From the NCBI GenBank assembly GCA_024236175.1, contig JACKKY010000007.1, positions 186,001 through 250,000 on the forward strand: 64,000 nt of DNA, given 5' to 3'. Below are positions 33,524 through 41,516 of this stretch, in pieces. How positions within the stretch are numbered: the first letter of the stretch is position 1; the number at the start of each line of letters is the position of its first letter. The position numbers and the translations under genes were made by a program. The notes below the pieces were generated by a model. The model saw only the letters and a program-made list of their open reading frames with translations, was not told where the DNA came from and did no database searches. Source of the DNA: Novosphingobium sp. (GTDB lineage: Bacteria; Pseudomonadota; Alphaproteobacteria; Sphingomonadales; Sphingomonadaceae).

Positions 33524-34270
33524 TTATTTCCAGTCGCCCGCCGTCGCCATCCACAGCGCGGTTGCGGCGATCGAGGCGGTTTCGCCGCGCAGGATACGCG
33601 GACCCAGCGAAATCGCGCGAGCCTGCGGCAGGGCACGGATCGCGGCGCGCTCGGCATCGTCGAAGCCGCCTTCGGGGCCGACAAGCAGCGCGGCGGGGCC
33701 GGACCGGCCGGCAAAGGCAGCCGCTGCCGGTTCTCCGCCTTCCTCATCGGCGAAGAACAGGGCGCGATCTTCCGGCCAGTCGCGCAGCAACGCATCCAGC
33801 CTGGCGGGCTCGGCCAGTTCGGGCAGGGCTGTCCGGGCGCACTGTTCCGCTGCTTCGGTAAGGATCGTGCGGGCTCGCTCGGCATTGAGCTTGTCGGCCA
33901 CGCAGCGGCGGGTGACGACCGGCTGGATGCGCCGCACGCCCAGCTCCGTCGCCTTTTCCAGTACCAGGTCGAAATGCGGCTTCTTGAGCAGCGCGGCGTA
34001 CAGCGTGAAATCGGGCACCTGCTCGCGCGGACGGGTGCGAGTCTCGACTGCGAGTGCAATCGAGCGCTTGCCCGCCGACGTTACCCTGGCGGTCCACTCG
34101 CCCGTGGCATCGTCGCACAGAACCACCGCATCGCCTTCGGCGACGCGCATCACCTTGCCGAGATAATGTGCCTGCGGCCCCTCGAGTGCGAGTGCGGCCC
34201 CTTCGGCAAGCGGACCGGGAACAAACAGGCGCGGCGCGCTTTTCGGAGGCCAGGCGGGCGTGGCGGGCAT
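33524..34270 (-). CDS. rsmE: 16S rRNA (uracil(1498)-N(3))-methyltransferase
   Basis: This 248-residue SPOUT-class enzyme methylates U1498 of 16S rRNA. The N-terminal PUA-like part reads APRLFVPGPL and HYLGKVMRVAEGDAV. The SPOUT knot has the GPEGGFDDAE motif and LGPRILRGETA, with SAM bound at the C-terminal knot. ATG 34270 is chosen; a much longer in-frame reading upstream covers ubiA on the opposite strand and is rejected. It lies 38 bases before gshA on the same strand, so a common transcript is likely. Confidence 0.94.
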   Translation of the reverse strand: MPATPAWPPKSAPRLFVPGPLAEGAALALEGPQAHYLGKVMRVAEGDAVVLCDDATGEWTARVTSAGKRSIALAVETRTRPREQVPDFTLYAALLKKPHFDLVLEKATELGVRRIQPVVTRRCVADKLNAERARTILTEAAEQCARTALPELAEPARLDALLRDWPEDRALFFADEEGGEPAAAAFAGRSGPAALLVGPEGGFDDAERAAIRALPQARAISLGPRILRGETASIAATALWMATAGDWK

Positions 34271-34300
34271 AGGCCAGCACCTAACGCCACCGGTGCCGCT

Positions 34301-34388
34301 CGTCATCCTGAACTTGTTCGAAGACCCACTTCGCCGATCTCGCCCTGACTCGAGGCTGGATGGATTCCGGGCCAAGTCCGGGATGACG
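34301..34388. repeat. REP-like imperfect palindromic element
   Basis: The element opens with CGTCATCC (34301-34308) and closes with the complementary GGATGACG (34381-34388). Inside are CTGAACTTG and GATTCCGGGCCAAGTCCGGGA, the sort of 'rCCGGaCTTGaTCCGGr' core seen in alphaproteobacterial extragenic palindromes. It occupies the divergent rsmE-ubiA gap. It shares its outer CGTCATCC/GGATGACG ends with the palindrome at 60272. Confidence 0.65.
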
Positions 34389-34417
34389 ATAACAGGCAGG
34401 ATGGGTATGACCGGCCC

Positions 34418-35329
34418 ATGTCCGATCCTTCCGCCGACATCGTTCCCGACAGCCAGCATCGCGGCCTCGTCGCCGCACTGCCGGAGCGCCTCCGCAATTA
34501 CGCGCTGCTTGCCCGGTTCGACCGGCCGATCGGCTGGTGGCTGCTGTTCTGGCCCTGCGCATGGGGCGTGCTGCTCGCGGGCGGGGAGGGACGCCTGGGC
34601 CTGATCGCCTGGCTGTTGCTGGGCTCCATTGCCATGCGCGGGGCCGGCTGCGTCTACAACGATATCGTCGATGCGGATCTCGACCGTCGCGTCGCCCGCA
34701 CCGCTGCTCGTCCGGTCGCGAGCGGTGCGGTGAGCAAGCGGGCGGCATGGGCCTGGCTGCTGGTGCTGTGCCTGATCGGATTGGTGGTGCTGTTGCAACT
34801 GAGATGGCAGGCGCAATTGGCGGCGCTGGCCAGTCTTGCCCCGGTGGCCGCCTATCCGTTCATGAAGCGGATCACCTGGTGGCCGCAGGCCTGGCTCGGC
34901 CTCGTCTTCAGCTGGGGGGCACTGGTCGGCTGGGCCGAGCTGCGGCTCGATCATGTCGAGGTGCTCGCTGCGCTCTACGCCGGCAGCATCTGCTGGGTGA
35001 TCGGCTACGACACGATCTACGCACTGCAGGACCGGGAGGACGATGCGCTGGTCGGCATCCGTTCGAGCGCGCTCAGACTTGGCGGACGCGTCAGGGCAGG
35101 CGTTGCCGGATTTTACCTGGCGGCCACGGCGCTGTGGGCGCTCGCCTTCTGGGTCTTGCGTCCCGATTGGGTGGCGTTGCTCGCCCTCGCGCCGATGGCC
35201 GTTCACCTGTTCTGGCAAGTCGTCACGCTTGAGCCTGAGAACGGCGACAACGCGCTTGCCCGCTTCCGCTCCAACCGCTTTGCCGGGCTCCTGCTGGCGC
35301 TGGCCTGCTGGGTGGTGGGTAACGCCTGA
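34418..35329 (+). CDS. ubiA: 4-hydroxybenzoate polyprenyltransferase
   Basis: This 303-residue membrane prenyltransferase attaches the polyprenyl tail to 4-hydroxybenzoate in ubiquinone synthesis. The first aspartate motif is NDIVDADLDRRVARTAARP, the second is YDTIYALQDREDD. About eight helices and the RFDRPIGWWLLFWPCAWG start are typical of UbiA rather than CtaB. Translation starts at ATG 34418. It is divergent from rsmE with a REP-like palindrome in the gap. Confidence 0.95.
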   Translation: MSDPSADIVPDSQHRGLVAALPERLRNYALLARFDRPIGWWLLFWPCAWGVLLAGGEGRLGLIAWLLLGSIAMRGAGCVYNDIVDADLDRRVARTAARPVASGAVSKRAAWAWLLVLCLIGLVVLLQLRWQAQLAALASLAPVAAYPFMKRITWWPQAWLGLVFSWGALVGWAELRLDHVEVLAALYAGSICWVIGYDTIYALQDREDDALVGIRSSALRLGGRVRAGVAGFYLAATALWALAFWVLRPDWVALLALAPMAVHLFWQVVTLEPENGDNALARFRSNRFAGLLLALACWVVGNA

Positions 35330-35435
35330 TTGCGGGAGCGCGCGTGCATCGCGCGGCCACAAACCTCATATCGACCCAAGGATAAAGCGGTAACCCTTTG
35401 TAAAGAATTGTCCTGTGACCTTGCCAATTTGCAAA

Positions 35436-35453
35436 TGTTAAGTTAGCTTGAGG
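35436..35453. promoter_or_regulatory. soxR: SoxR box
   Basis: TGTTAAGTTAGCTTGAGG matches 14 of 18 positions of the enterobacterial soxS operator CCTCAAGTTAACTTGAGG, and the inner AAGTTA-CTTGAGG part is nearly perfect. It lies 23 bases before the soxR ATG, so autoregulation by SoxR is inferred. A TTGCAA at 35429-35434 could be the -35; the -10 is unclear. Confidence 0.65.
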
Positions 35454-35476
35454 TTGTTGGCAGGCACGGATTCCTG

Positions 35477-35920
35477 ATGGACAAGAATGACATCGTCTCG
35501 ATTGGCACGCTCGCGCGCCGGACAGGCCTGGCCGTTTCGGCCATCCGTTTCTACGAGGAGAAGGGCCTGATCACGTCGCAGCGCACGGCGGGCAACCAGC
35601 GACGTTTTCTGCGATCGGACATCCGGCGGCTCAGCTTCATACTGATCGCCCAGCGCATGGGTCTTTCGCTCCCGGAGATCGAGGAGGCGATTTCCTGGCT
35701 GCCGACTGGACGTACGCCGACGGTGACCGATTGGCAGCGCGTCAGTCGCTCACTCCGGGGTGAGATCGACGCACGGATCAAGCTGCTAACAAGGACGCGG
35801 GCGAAACTCGATGAATGTATCGGGTGCGGTTGCATGAGCCTGCAGCGGTGCCCGCTCACCAACCGCGACGATCGCGCCGCGGCGGCGGGGCCGGGGCCGC
35901 GCTATGTACTTGACGACTAG
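35477..35920 (+). CDS. soxR: Redox-sensing transcriptional regulator SoxR (MerR family)
   Basis: This 147-residue protein has an N-terminal MerR winged helix (SIGTLARRTGLAVSAIRFYEEKGLI), a dimerisation helix, and the SoxR-specific [2Fe-2S] motif CIGCGCMSLQRC with cysteines 114, 117, 119 and 125 in CX2CXCX5C spacing. Oxidation of this cluster by redox-cycling compounds activates transcription. In non-enteric bacteria SoxR controls its own direct targets instead of soxS. A SoxR box lies upstream of this gene itself. The gene converges on smc with only two bases between stops. Confidence 0.95.
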   Translation: MDKNDIVSIGTLARRTGLAVSAIRFYEEKGLITSQRTAGNQRRFLRSDIRRLSFILIAQRMGLSLPEIEEAISWLPTGRTPTVTDWQRVSRSLRGEIDARIKLLTRTRAKLDECIGCGCMSLQRCPLTNRDDRAAAAGPGPRYVLDD

Positions 35921-35922
35921 CG

Positions 35923-38900
35923 CTACTCGGCCGCCATCAGTTCGGCTTCGCCAAGGTCGACGCTGACCAGGCGCGAGACGCCCTTCTCGATCATCGTCAC
36001 GCCGAACAGCCGGTGCATGCGACTCATAGTAACCGCATTGTGCGTGACGATGAGGTAGCGGGTGTCGGTTTCCGTCACCATGGCATCGAGCAGATCGCAG
36101 AAACGTTCGATATTGGCGTCGTCGAGCGGCGCGTCGACTTCGTCGAGCACGCAGATCGGCGCCGGGTTGGTCAGGAACAGCGCGAAAATCAGGGCGATGG
36201 CGGTCAGTGCCTGCTCGCCGCCGGAAAGCAGCGTCAGCGACTGCAGGCGCTTGCCCGGGGGCTGGGCGAAGATTTCCAGCCCCGCTTCGAGCGGATCGTC
36301 CGAATCGATCAGTGCAAGATGCGCCTGGCCGCCTTCGAACAGGCGAGTGAACAACCGCTGGAAATGGGCATCGACAGTCTCAAACGCCGCGCGCAGCCGT
36401 TCCCGGCCTTCGCGGTTGAGATTGCCGATCGAGCCCCGCAGCCGGTGGACGGCTTCGGTCAGCTCCGCCTGTTCGGACAGGCTTTCGCCATGCTTCGCTT
36501 CGGCTTCCTCGAGCTCGTCGGCTGCAACAAGGTTGACCGGACCGATGCGTTCACGGTCGGCGACGAGCTTGTCCATGATCGCCGATTCTTCGGTGGCGCC
36601 TTTGACTTCGCCCGAATCGAATTCGAAGCGCTCGGGCAGGAGCGGGGGCGGGCACTGGAAACGCTCGCCGGAAATACGGCCCATTTCGGCGCGGCGCTCT
36701 TCCTCGTTCTCGGCGCGCGCTGCGGCTCCGGCGCGTGACTCCCGGGCGGCCGACAGCGCTTCCTGGGCGACGGCAAGGTCCTGATCTGCGCTCGTTGCGG
36801 AATCGCTTGCTTCGGCCAGGGCCGCTTCCGCTGCGGCAAGCTCCGCGCCGAGCCGTTCGCGCACCGCATCGCCCTGCTCGATTTCCTCCATCAGCGACGC
36901 GGGCTTGGCGGCGATGACCGCGCGTTCCTCTTCGATCTGTTCGAACCGGCGCGCCATCTCGGCGAGCCGGTTGGCGGCATCGCCCGCCCGCGCCTGCCAG
37001 CTCCCCATGTCGGAACGCTGTGCTGCCGAGCGCTCGCGGCAGACGGCCAACGCCTGGTCGTGCGCGGCAAGCGTCGCAGCGGCAGCCTGCATGGCCTGCT
37101 TGGCCGCGTCGTTCTTCGTGCGTGCTGCCGCGAGGGCGGCGCGACCGGCCTCGGGATCCGGCAGCGCCTTGCGGCGATCTTCCGCGGCGGCACGCTCGGT
37201 TTCCGCCTGCTTGCGCTGCTCGGCAAGGTCATGTCCCGCCTCTTCCAGCTCTGCGCGGCGAGTGGCCAGGCGCGCGCGCGCATCTTCGGCCTGATCCATC
37301 GCGCGCAGGGCCAGGCGCTCCTCTTCGGCGGCTTGGGAAAGTGAGCGTTCCGATGCGACAAGGCTGGTCTGCAACTCCGACAGCTCGGCCTGTACCTGCT
37401 GCTGCAACTGTTCGGCTTCCTCGACGAGCGCGCGCTTGCCCGGAAGTTCGGCCTCTAGCTCGGCAAGTCGGTTTTCGGCTTCGAGACGCGCCGCTTCCGA
37501 GGCGCCTTCTCCGCGCGCCACGAAACCGTCCCAGCGCCGCAACCGGCCTGCGCGCGTCACCAGCCATTCGCCGGGAGCGAGCGTGCGGCCGTCATCCTCG
37601 TCGGCGACATGCACCAGCGAAAGCCGGGCGGCGAGTTCCGGCGGGCAGGTGCCGACATGGGCGGCCAGACTGTCCGAAACGGCGGCAGGAGCGTTCGCGC
37701 CCGTCCAGTAGCGGCCGTCCTCGTCGGCAGGGGCAGGGCCGAGCGCGGCCTTCGCATCGCGTCCGAGCACAGCGGTCAGTGCGCGCTCGTAGCCCGGCTC
37801 TGCGCGCAGCGCGTCGATCGCCGGTGTGAGCCCGTGTCTTGCCTTCGTCTGCTTGGCCCGCGCCTCGCGGTCGCGGAAGAGCGCCGTATGCTCGCGTTCG
37901 ATCCCGGTCAGTTCCGCTCTCGCCGCAGCCAGCGCATTGGCCGACGCGTCCCGGGCGGACTGCAATTCCGCCTTGCGCGACTGCTGTTCTTCAAGCGCCT
38001 GCCTTGCTTCGGCAAGCGCGGCTACCGCGGCATCGCGCCGTGCGCCTGCCTCGGCCACCGCTGCGTCCGGATCGCCCTGGCCGGCGAGTTCGGCAAGCTG
38101 CGCCTGTTGTCGCGACGCTTCCTGTTCGAGCCGCTCGAGCCGGGCGCTGGCGGAAGACAGTTCCGCCTCGGCTACCCGCCATTCGGCATCGGTCCCGGCC
38201 TGTTCCGCCGTTGCCTGCGCCAGCGCCACTTCCGCCGCGCCTGCCGCGCGTTCGGCATTTTCGAGTGCCGCGGCCAGGGCCGGGCGGCGCGCTTCGTCCT
38301 CCGCGAGCCGGGCCTTGCTCTCGGCGAGCTCCTTCTCGAGCCGAGCAAGCGCTTCGGCAGCGTCTCGCGTCATGCGGTCCGCGTCGCCACGGTCCTCCTC
38401 GAGGCGCTCACGTTGCCTTTCGAGGTCGGCAAGGCGTTCTTCGGCGGCTTCCAGCTGGCTGGTGAGAGCGGCCATGCGGTGCCCGTGCGCGCTGGCGTCG
38501 TCGCGCCGGTCGGCCAGGGCATCGCGCGCCTCGGCCAGCTGGTTGGCGGCGGCGGCCTGCGCTTCCTGGGCGGACTTTGTCGCGCCTTGCGCTTCGCTCA
38601 CGCGCGCTTCTGCGGCCTGCGCCTCGGCCCTTGCCGCATCGGCGGCGGCTGCGGCGTCGCGCCAGCGCGCATAGACCAGCCGCGCCTCGGCCAGCCGGAT
38701 CTTTTCGGACAGCGACTTGTAGCGTTCCGCTGCCCGTGCCTGCCGCCTGAGCGACGCGATCTGCGAATCGAGCCCGGCCATGATGTCCTCGAGCCGGGAC
38801 AGGTTGGTCTCGGTGGCCCGCAGCTTCTGTTCGGCATCCTTGCGCCGCACGTGGAGGCCGGCGATCCCTGCCGCCTCCTCCAGCATCAACCGGCGTTCGG

Positions 38901-39366
38901 TGGGTTTGGCAGCGATCACCGAGGCTATCCTGCCCTGGCTCACCAGCGCGGGCGAATGGGCACCGGTCGCCGCATCGGCGAAGATCAGCGCCACGTCCTT
39001 GGCCCGCACGTCGCGTCCGTTGATGCGATAGGCGCTGCCGGCACCGCGTTCGATCCGGCGGACGACTTCCAGCTCCTGCCGGTCTTCGCTCTCGGCCAGC
39101 AGCACGACTTCGGCGAAATCGCGGGCCGGGCGATCCGATGTGCCGGCGAAGATGACGTCCTCCATGCCGCCGCCGCGCATGGATTTCGGCGAATTCTCGC
39201 CCATCACCCAGCGAATCGCCTCGAGCAGGTTGGACTTGCCGCAGCCGTTGGGACCGACCACGCCTGTAAGTCCGGGTTCGATGCGCAGCTCGGCAGGTTC
39301 GACGAAGCTCTTGAAGCCGCTCAGCTTGAGCCGCCTGATCCGCATCGAAGTGTCCGGGCTCCCCAT
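35923..39366 (-). CDS. smc: Chromosome segregation protein SMC
   Basis: This 1147-residue ATPase has the N-terminal Walker A GPNGCGKS (residues 38-45), long Ala/Glu/Arg-rich coiled coils (about 165-490 and 640-900), a hinge (about 500-630), and at the C-terminus the signature LSGGEQ (1047) with Walker B CVLDEVDAPLDD and D-loop. It compacts and segregates chromosomes, usually with ScpA/ScpB, which are not in this window. ATG 39366 is used; an alternative ATG seven codons in (MRIRRLKL) is equally plausible. A DsbA-like gene precedes it by 13 bases. Confidence 0.96.
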   Translation of the reverse strand: MGSPDTSMRIRRLKLSGFKSFVEPAELRIEPGLTGVVGPNGCGKSNLLEAIRWVMGENSPKSMRGGGMEDVIFAGTSDRPARDFAEVVLLAESEDRQELEVVRRIERGAGSAYRINGRDVRAKDVALIFADAATGAHSPALVSQGRIASVIAAKPTERRLMLEEAAGIAGLHVRRKDAEQKLRATETNLSRLEDIMAGLDSQIASLRRQARAAERYKSLSEKIRLAEARLVYARWRDAAAAADAARAEAQAAEARVSEAQGATKSAQEAQAAAANQLAEARDALADRRDDASAHGHRMAALTSQLEAAEERLADLERQRERLEEDRGDADRMTRDAAEALARLEKELAESKARLAEDEARRPALAAALENAERAAGAAEVALAQATAEQAGTDAEWRVAEAELSSASARLERLEQEASRQQAQLAELAGQGDPDAAVAEAGARRDAAVAALAEARQALEEQQSRKAELQSARDASANALAAARAELTGIEREHTALFRDREARAKQTKARHGLTPAIDALRAEPGYERALTAVLGRDAKAALGPAPADEDGRYWTGANAPAAVSDSLAAHVGTCPPELAARLSLVHVADEDDGRTLAPGEWLVTRAGRLRRWDGFVARGEGASEAARLEAENRLAELEAELPGKRALVEEAEQLQQQVQAELSELQTSLVASERSLSQAAEEERLALRAMDQAEDARARLATRRAELEEAGHDLAEQRKQAETERAAAEDRRKALPDPEAGRAALAAARTKNDAAKQAMQAAAATLAAHDQALAVCRERSAAQRSDMGSWQARAGDAANRLAEMARRFEQIEEERAVIAAKPASLMEEIEQGDAVRERLGAELAAAEAALAEASDSATSADQDLAVAQEALSAARESRAGAAARAENEEERRAEMGRISGERFQCPPPLLPERFEFDSGEVKGATEESAIMDKLVADRERIGPVNLVAADELEEAEAKHGESLSEQAELTEAVHRLRGSIGNLNREGRERLRAAFETVDAHFQRLFTRLFEGGQAHLALIDSDDPLEAGLEIFAQPPGKRLQSLTLLSGGEQALTAIALIFALFLTNPAPICVLDEVDAPLDDANIERFCDLLDAMVTETDTRYLIVTHNAVTMSRMHRLFGVTMIEKGVSRLVSVDLGEAELMAAE

Positions 39367-39379
39367 CGCCGGCCTTTTC

Positions 39380-40138
39380 CTAGCGTGCGCCCAGGGTTTC
39401 GAGCCGGGCCTTCACTTCGGCCCAGGTGTTGATGTCGAGCTTCTGGCCGTTGACCATGAAGGACGGCGTCCCGGTGATGTCGAATTCCTCGCTCTGCTCG
39501 CTGGTCGCCTTGACGAGGGCCTCGGCCGTTTGTCCGTCGGCGAGACAAGTCATCGACTGGTCGGTCGAGATGCCTCGGGCCGCGTAGAATTCGTCTAGGC
39601 CGGCCAATTGGGCGAAAGCCTGATAGCGCTGCTCGGGAGGGAGGCCGTTCGCCTGTTCAAGGGCGGCTTCGTCGGTCTTGCTCCAGTTGTCGATCAGGGT
39701 GGTCTGGTTCGCGAAGGTCTGCTCCACCAGCGCGAAGAAGCTCTGGGGCGATCCGCAGCGCACCGTCATCGCCATCGTGAGGTCGAGCGGATTCATCACG
39801 AAATTGCGGAACTCGTAGCTGACGCGTCCGCTGGCGACGAACTCGTCCCGCAATTCGTCGGAACTTTCCTCCGTAAAATGCGCACAATGCGGGCAGGTCA
39901 GCGATCCGTACTCGATGAGCTTGATCGGCGCTTCGGGGTTGCCCATCCGGTAGCCGCCCTCTTCGGTCACGCTCACCATGTCCTGCCAGCTTTCGCCGTC
40001 CGGCGGCGCAATGGCCTCGATCGGCTCCCCGGAGAGCGTGCCGCCGCTTTCATCGCTCTTGCCGCAAGCCGAGAGGCCCAGCACCAGCGGAATCGCAAGC
40101 ACGCCCAGCCCAAGGTGACGGAGAGTGTGACGGATCAT
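39380..40138 (-). CDS. DsbA-family thioredoxin-fold lipoprotein (CPHC active site)
   Basis: This 252-residue protein has a lipobox LSAC (Cys25), so it should be anchored in the envelope. The thioredoxin-like domain carries CPHC at residues 82-85 in EYGSLTCPHCAHF, an inserted helical region, and the cis-Pro loop GTPSFMVNG. CPHC is the redox motif of strongly oxidising DsbA. It lies directly before smc in the transcription direction and 135 bases after a second DsbA-like gene, so the two are probably related duplicates. A dithiol oxidase or BdbD-like role is inferred. Confidence 0.88.
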   Translation of the reverse strand: MIRHTLRHLGLGVLAIPLVLGLSACGKSDESGGTLSGEPIEAIAPPDGESWQDMVSVTEEGGYRMGNPEAPIKLIEYGSLTCPHCAHFTEESSDELRDEFVASGRVSYEFRNFVMNPLDLTMAMTVRCGSPQSFFALVEQTFANQTTLIDNWSKTDEAALEQANGLPPEQRYQAFAQLAGLDEFYAARGISTDQSMTCLADGQTAEALVKATSEQSEEFDITGTPSFMVNGQKLDINTWAEVKARLETLGAR

Positions 40139-40273
40139 GCGGCAAGTCCCTTTCGAATTGTGGTCGGGGCTAGCCCAATGGCGGGCCGGTTAGAAGGCAG
40201 GAACAGCCGAAATGGCACAAATCTCCACAGATTCGGGGACGCTGCACGGGAAGACCGGCATGCGGGGCTGCGT

Positions 40274-40960
40274 CTACATGCGCGCCTGAAGCTGCAGGTT
40301 CAGCGATTGCCAGTCATGCGTTCCGGTCAGCAGGATGCCGTCCAGCATGAAGCTCGGCGTGCCTTCGACGCCCGCATTGCTCGCGGCCTGCGTCTGGGCC
40401 GTGAGCCTTTTCGCCATGGCCTCGTCTGCGAGGCAGCGGTTGACCGTCGGGCGGTCGTAGCCGCGCTGCTCCATGATCCGGTAGAAGCCGAAATCGTTCG
40501 CGATCGCCTGCATGCGCGCGACCCTCGTTCCCGAAACCCAGCGATGCTTCTGGACTTCGCTCGCCGTGTTCAGCGCCTTCAGCCAGCTGTCCTGCCGATG
40601 CAGGAACATGCTGTGATTGAGGAAAAAGCGCTTCGGGTCGCCGCAATTGGTGAGCATCGCCACCGTCAGGTCGATGGGATCGCGCAGCATGTGGCGTATC
40701 TCGACCGAGACCTTGCCGGAATGGACATAGCCGATCTTGAGCGGCGCTTCCGATTGCTTGTGGAAATCGGCGCAATGCGAGCAGGTGTAGCTGATGAACT
40801 CGGTAAGCCTGACATCCGCTTCCGGATCGCCGAGGATATGACTTCCCTTGTCCGTGACGGTGACATGCGTGGTCCAGTCCGGGTGGGGCTTGTCGGCGCC
40901 GATCGAGAAGACGGCAATGGCCGCGATCATGGCCAGGCGGGTAATACGCATCGCACTCAT
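40274..40960 (-). CDS. DsbA-family thioredoxin-fold periplasmic protein (CSHC active site)
   Basis: This 228-residue protein has an uncleaved-looking or short signal (RITRLAMIAAIAVFSIGA) and a thioredoxin-like domain with CSHC at residues 60-63 in EFISYTCSHCADF, and the cis-Pro loop GTPSFMLDG. It shares with the neighbouring paralogue the layout IRHMLRDPIDLTVAMLTNCG (the other has NPLDLTMAMTVRCG), supporting tandem duplication. The active-site dipeptide Ser-His versus Pro-His suggests different redox potentials. The start overlaps the stop of the DUF721 gene by four bases. Confidence 0.87.
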   Translation of the reverse strand: MSAMRITRLAMIAAIAVFSIGADKPHPDWTTHVTVTDKGSHILGDPEADVRLTEFISYTCSHCADFHKQSEAPLKIGYVHSGKVSVEIRHMLRDPIDLTVAMLTNCGDPKRFFLNHSMFLHRQDSWLKALNTASEVQKHRWVSGTRVARMQAIANDFGFYRIMEQRGYDRPTVNRCLADEAMAKRLTAQTQAASNAGVEGTPSFMLDGILLTGTHDWQSLNLQLQARM

Positions 40961-41487
40961 TCCTCTTCCTGTGCGCCAAGGCTGCGAGCAAGCGATTCCA
41001 GTACCGTGCGCAGCTCGGGGTCGCCGATATCGCGCAGGCTTTCTCCCAGTTCCATGGGCACGGGCTTGAGCGATGGCGGCGCCTTGGCGGCTTCTTGTGC
41101 AGCGGGCGCCTTAACCTGGCCTTGCCGGATCTTGACCCTCGCAACCGCCTTGTACCCGAAGAACCGGTTCACCCTTTCGATGATCTCGGGAATGACGTGC
41201 TGGATGATCGGTGCATGGGCCGGCACGACCACGAGCTGGAGGATTCCCTCGCTCTTCTCGCCGGGCGGGAAGCGGATCGATTCAGGCATGCAGATACGGG
41301 CATGGCGCGGTCCGACGATCTCGGGCCAGCGCGTGACCACGCTTGATTGCACGAAGCCGAAGCGGCGGAATGCGGTACGGCCGATTTCGGGCATCAGGTC
41401 GGAAATCGCGCGCGCCTGGCCGCCACGCGGCCGTTCATAGCGGCGCGGCTTGGATTTGCCCTGCTTTCCCTTGTCGTCCCGTTCCAT
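40957..41487 (-). CDS. DUF721 domain protein (DciA-like)
   Basis: This 176-residue protein has a basic N-terminus (ERDDKGKQGKSKPRRYERP) and the DUF721 core LMPEIGRTAFRRFGFVQSSVVTRWPEIVGPRHAR, then GILQLVVVPAHAPIIQHVIPEIIERVNRFFGYKAV. DUF721 members include DciA, a helicase-loading protein for DnaB in many bacteria; this function is inferred from family. It starts only 29 bases from the divergent mutY start, and it heads the DUF721-DsbA-DsbA-smc group. ATG 41487 is chosen because the upstream extension overlaps mutY. Confidence 0.85.
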   Translation of the reverse strand: MERDDKGKQGKSKPRRYERPRGGQARAISDLMPEIGRTAFRRFGFVQSSVVTRWPEIVGPRHARICMPESIRFPPGEKSEGILQLVVVPAHAPIIQHVIPEIIERVNRFFGYKAVARVKIRQGQVKAPAAQEAAKAPPSLKPVPMELGESLRDIGDPELRTVLESLARSLGAQEEE

Positions 41488-41516
41488 TGCGGTGTCTGCA
41501 ATGCCATAGCGCCGGG

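Noticed and set aside
34271..35362. Upstream in-frame extension of rsmE across ubiA
   Set aside because: It would double the length of RsmE and lies antisense to an evident prenyltransferase.
37609..39432. 607-codon open frame antisense to smc
   Set aside because: The sequence is low-complexity (Arg/Ala/Gly) and mirrors the Ala/Glu-rich coiled coil of SMC on the other strand.
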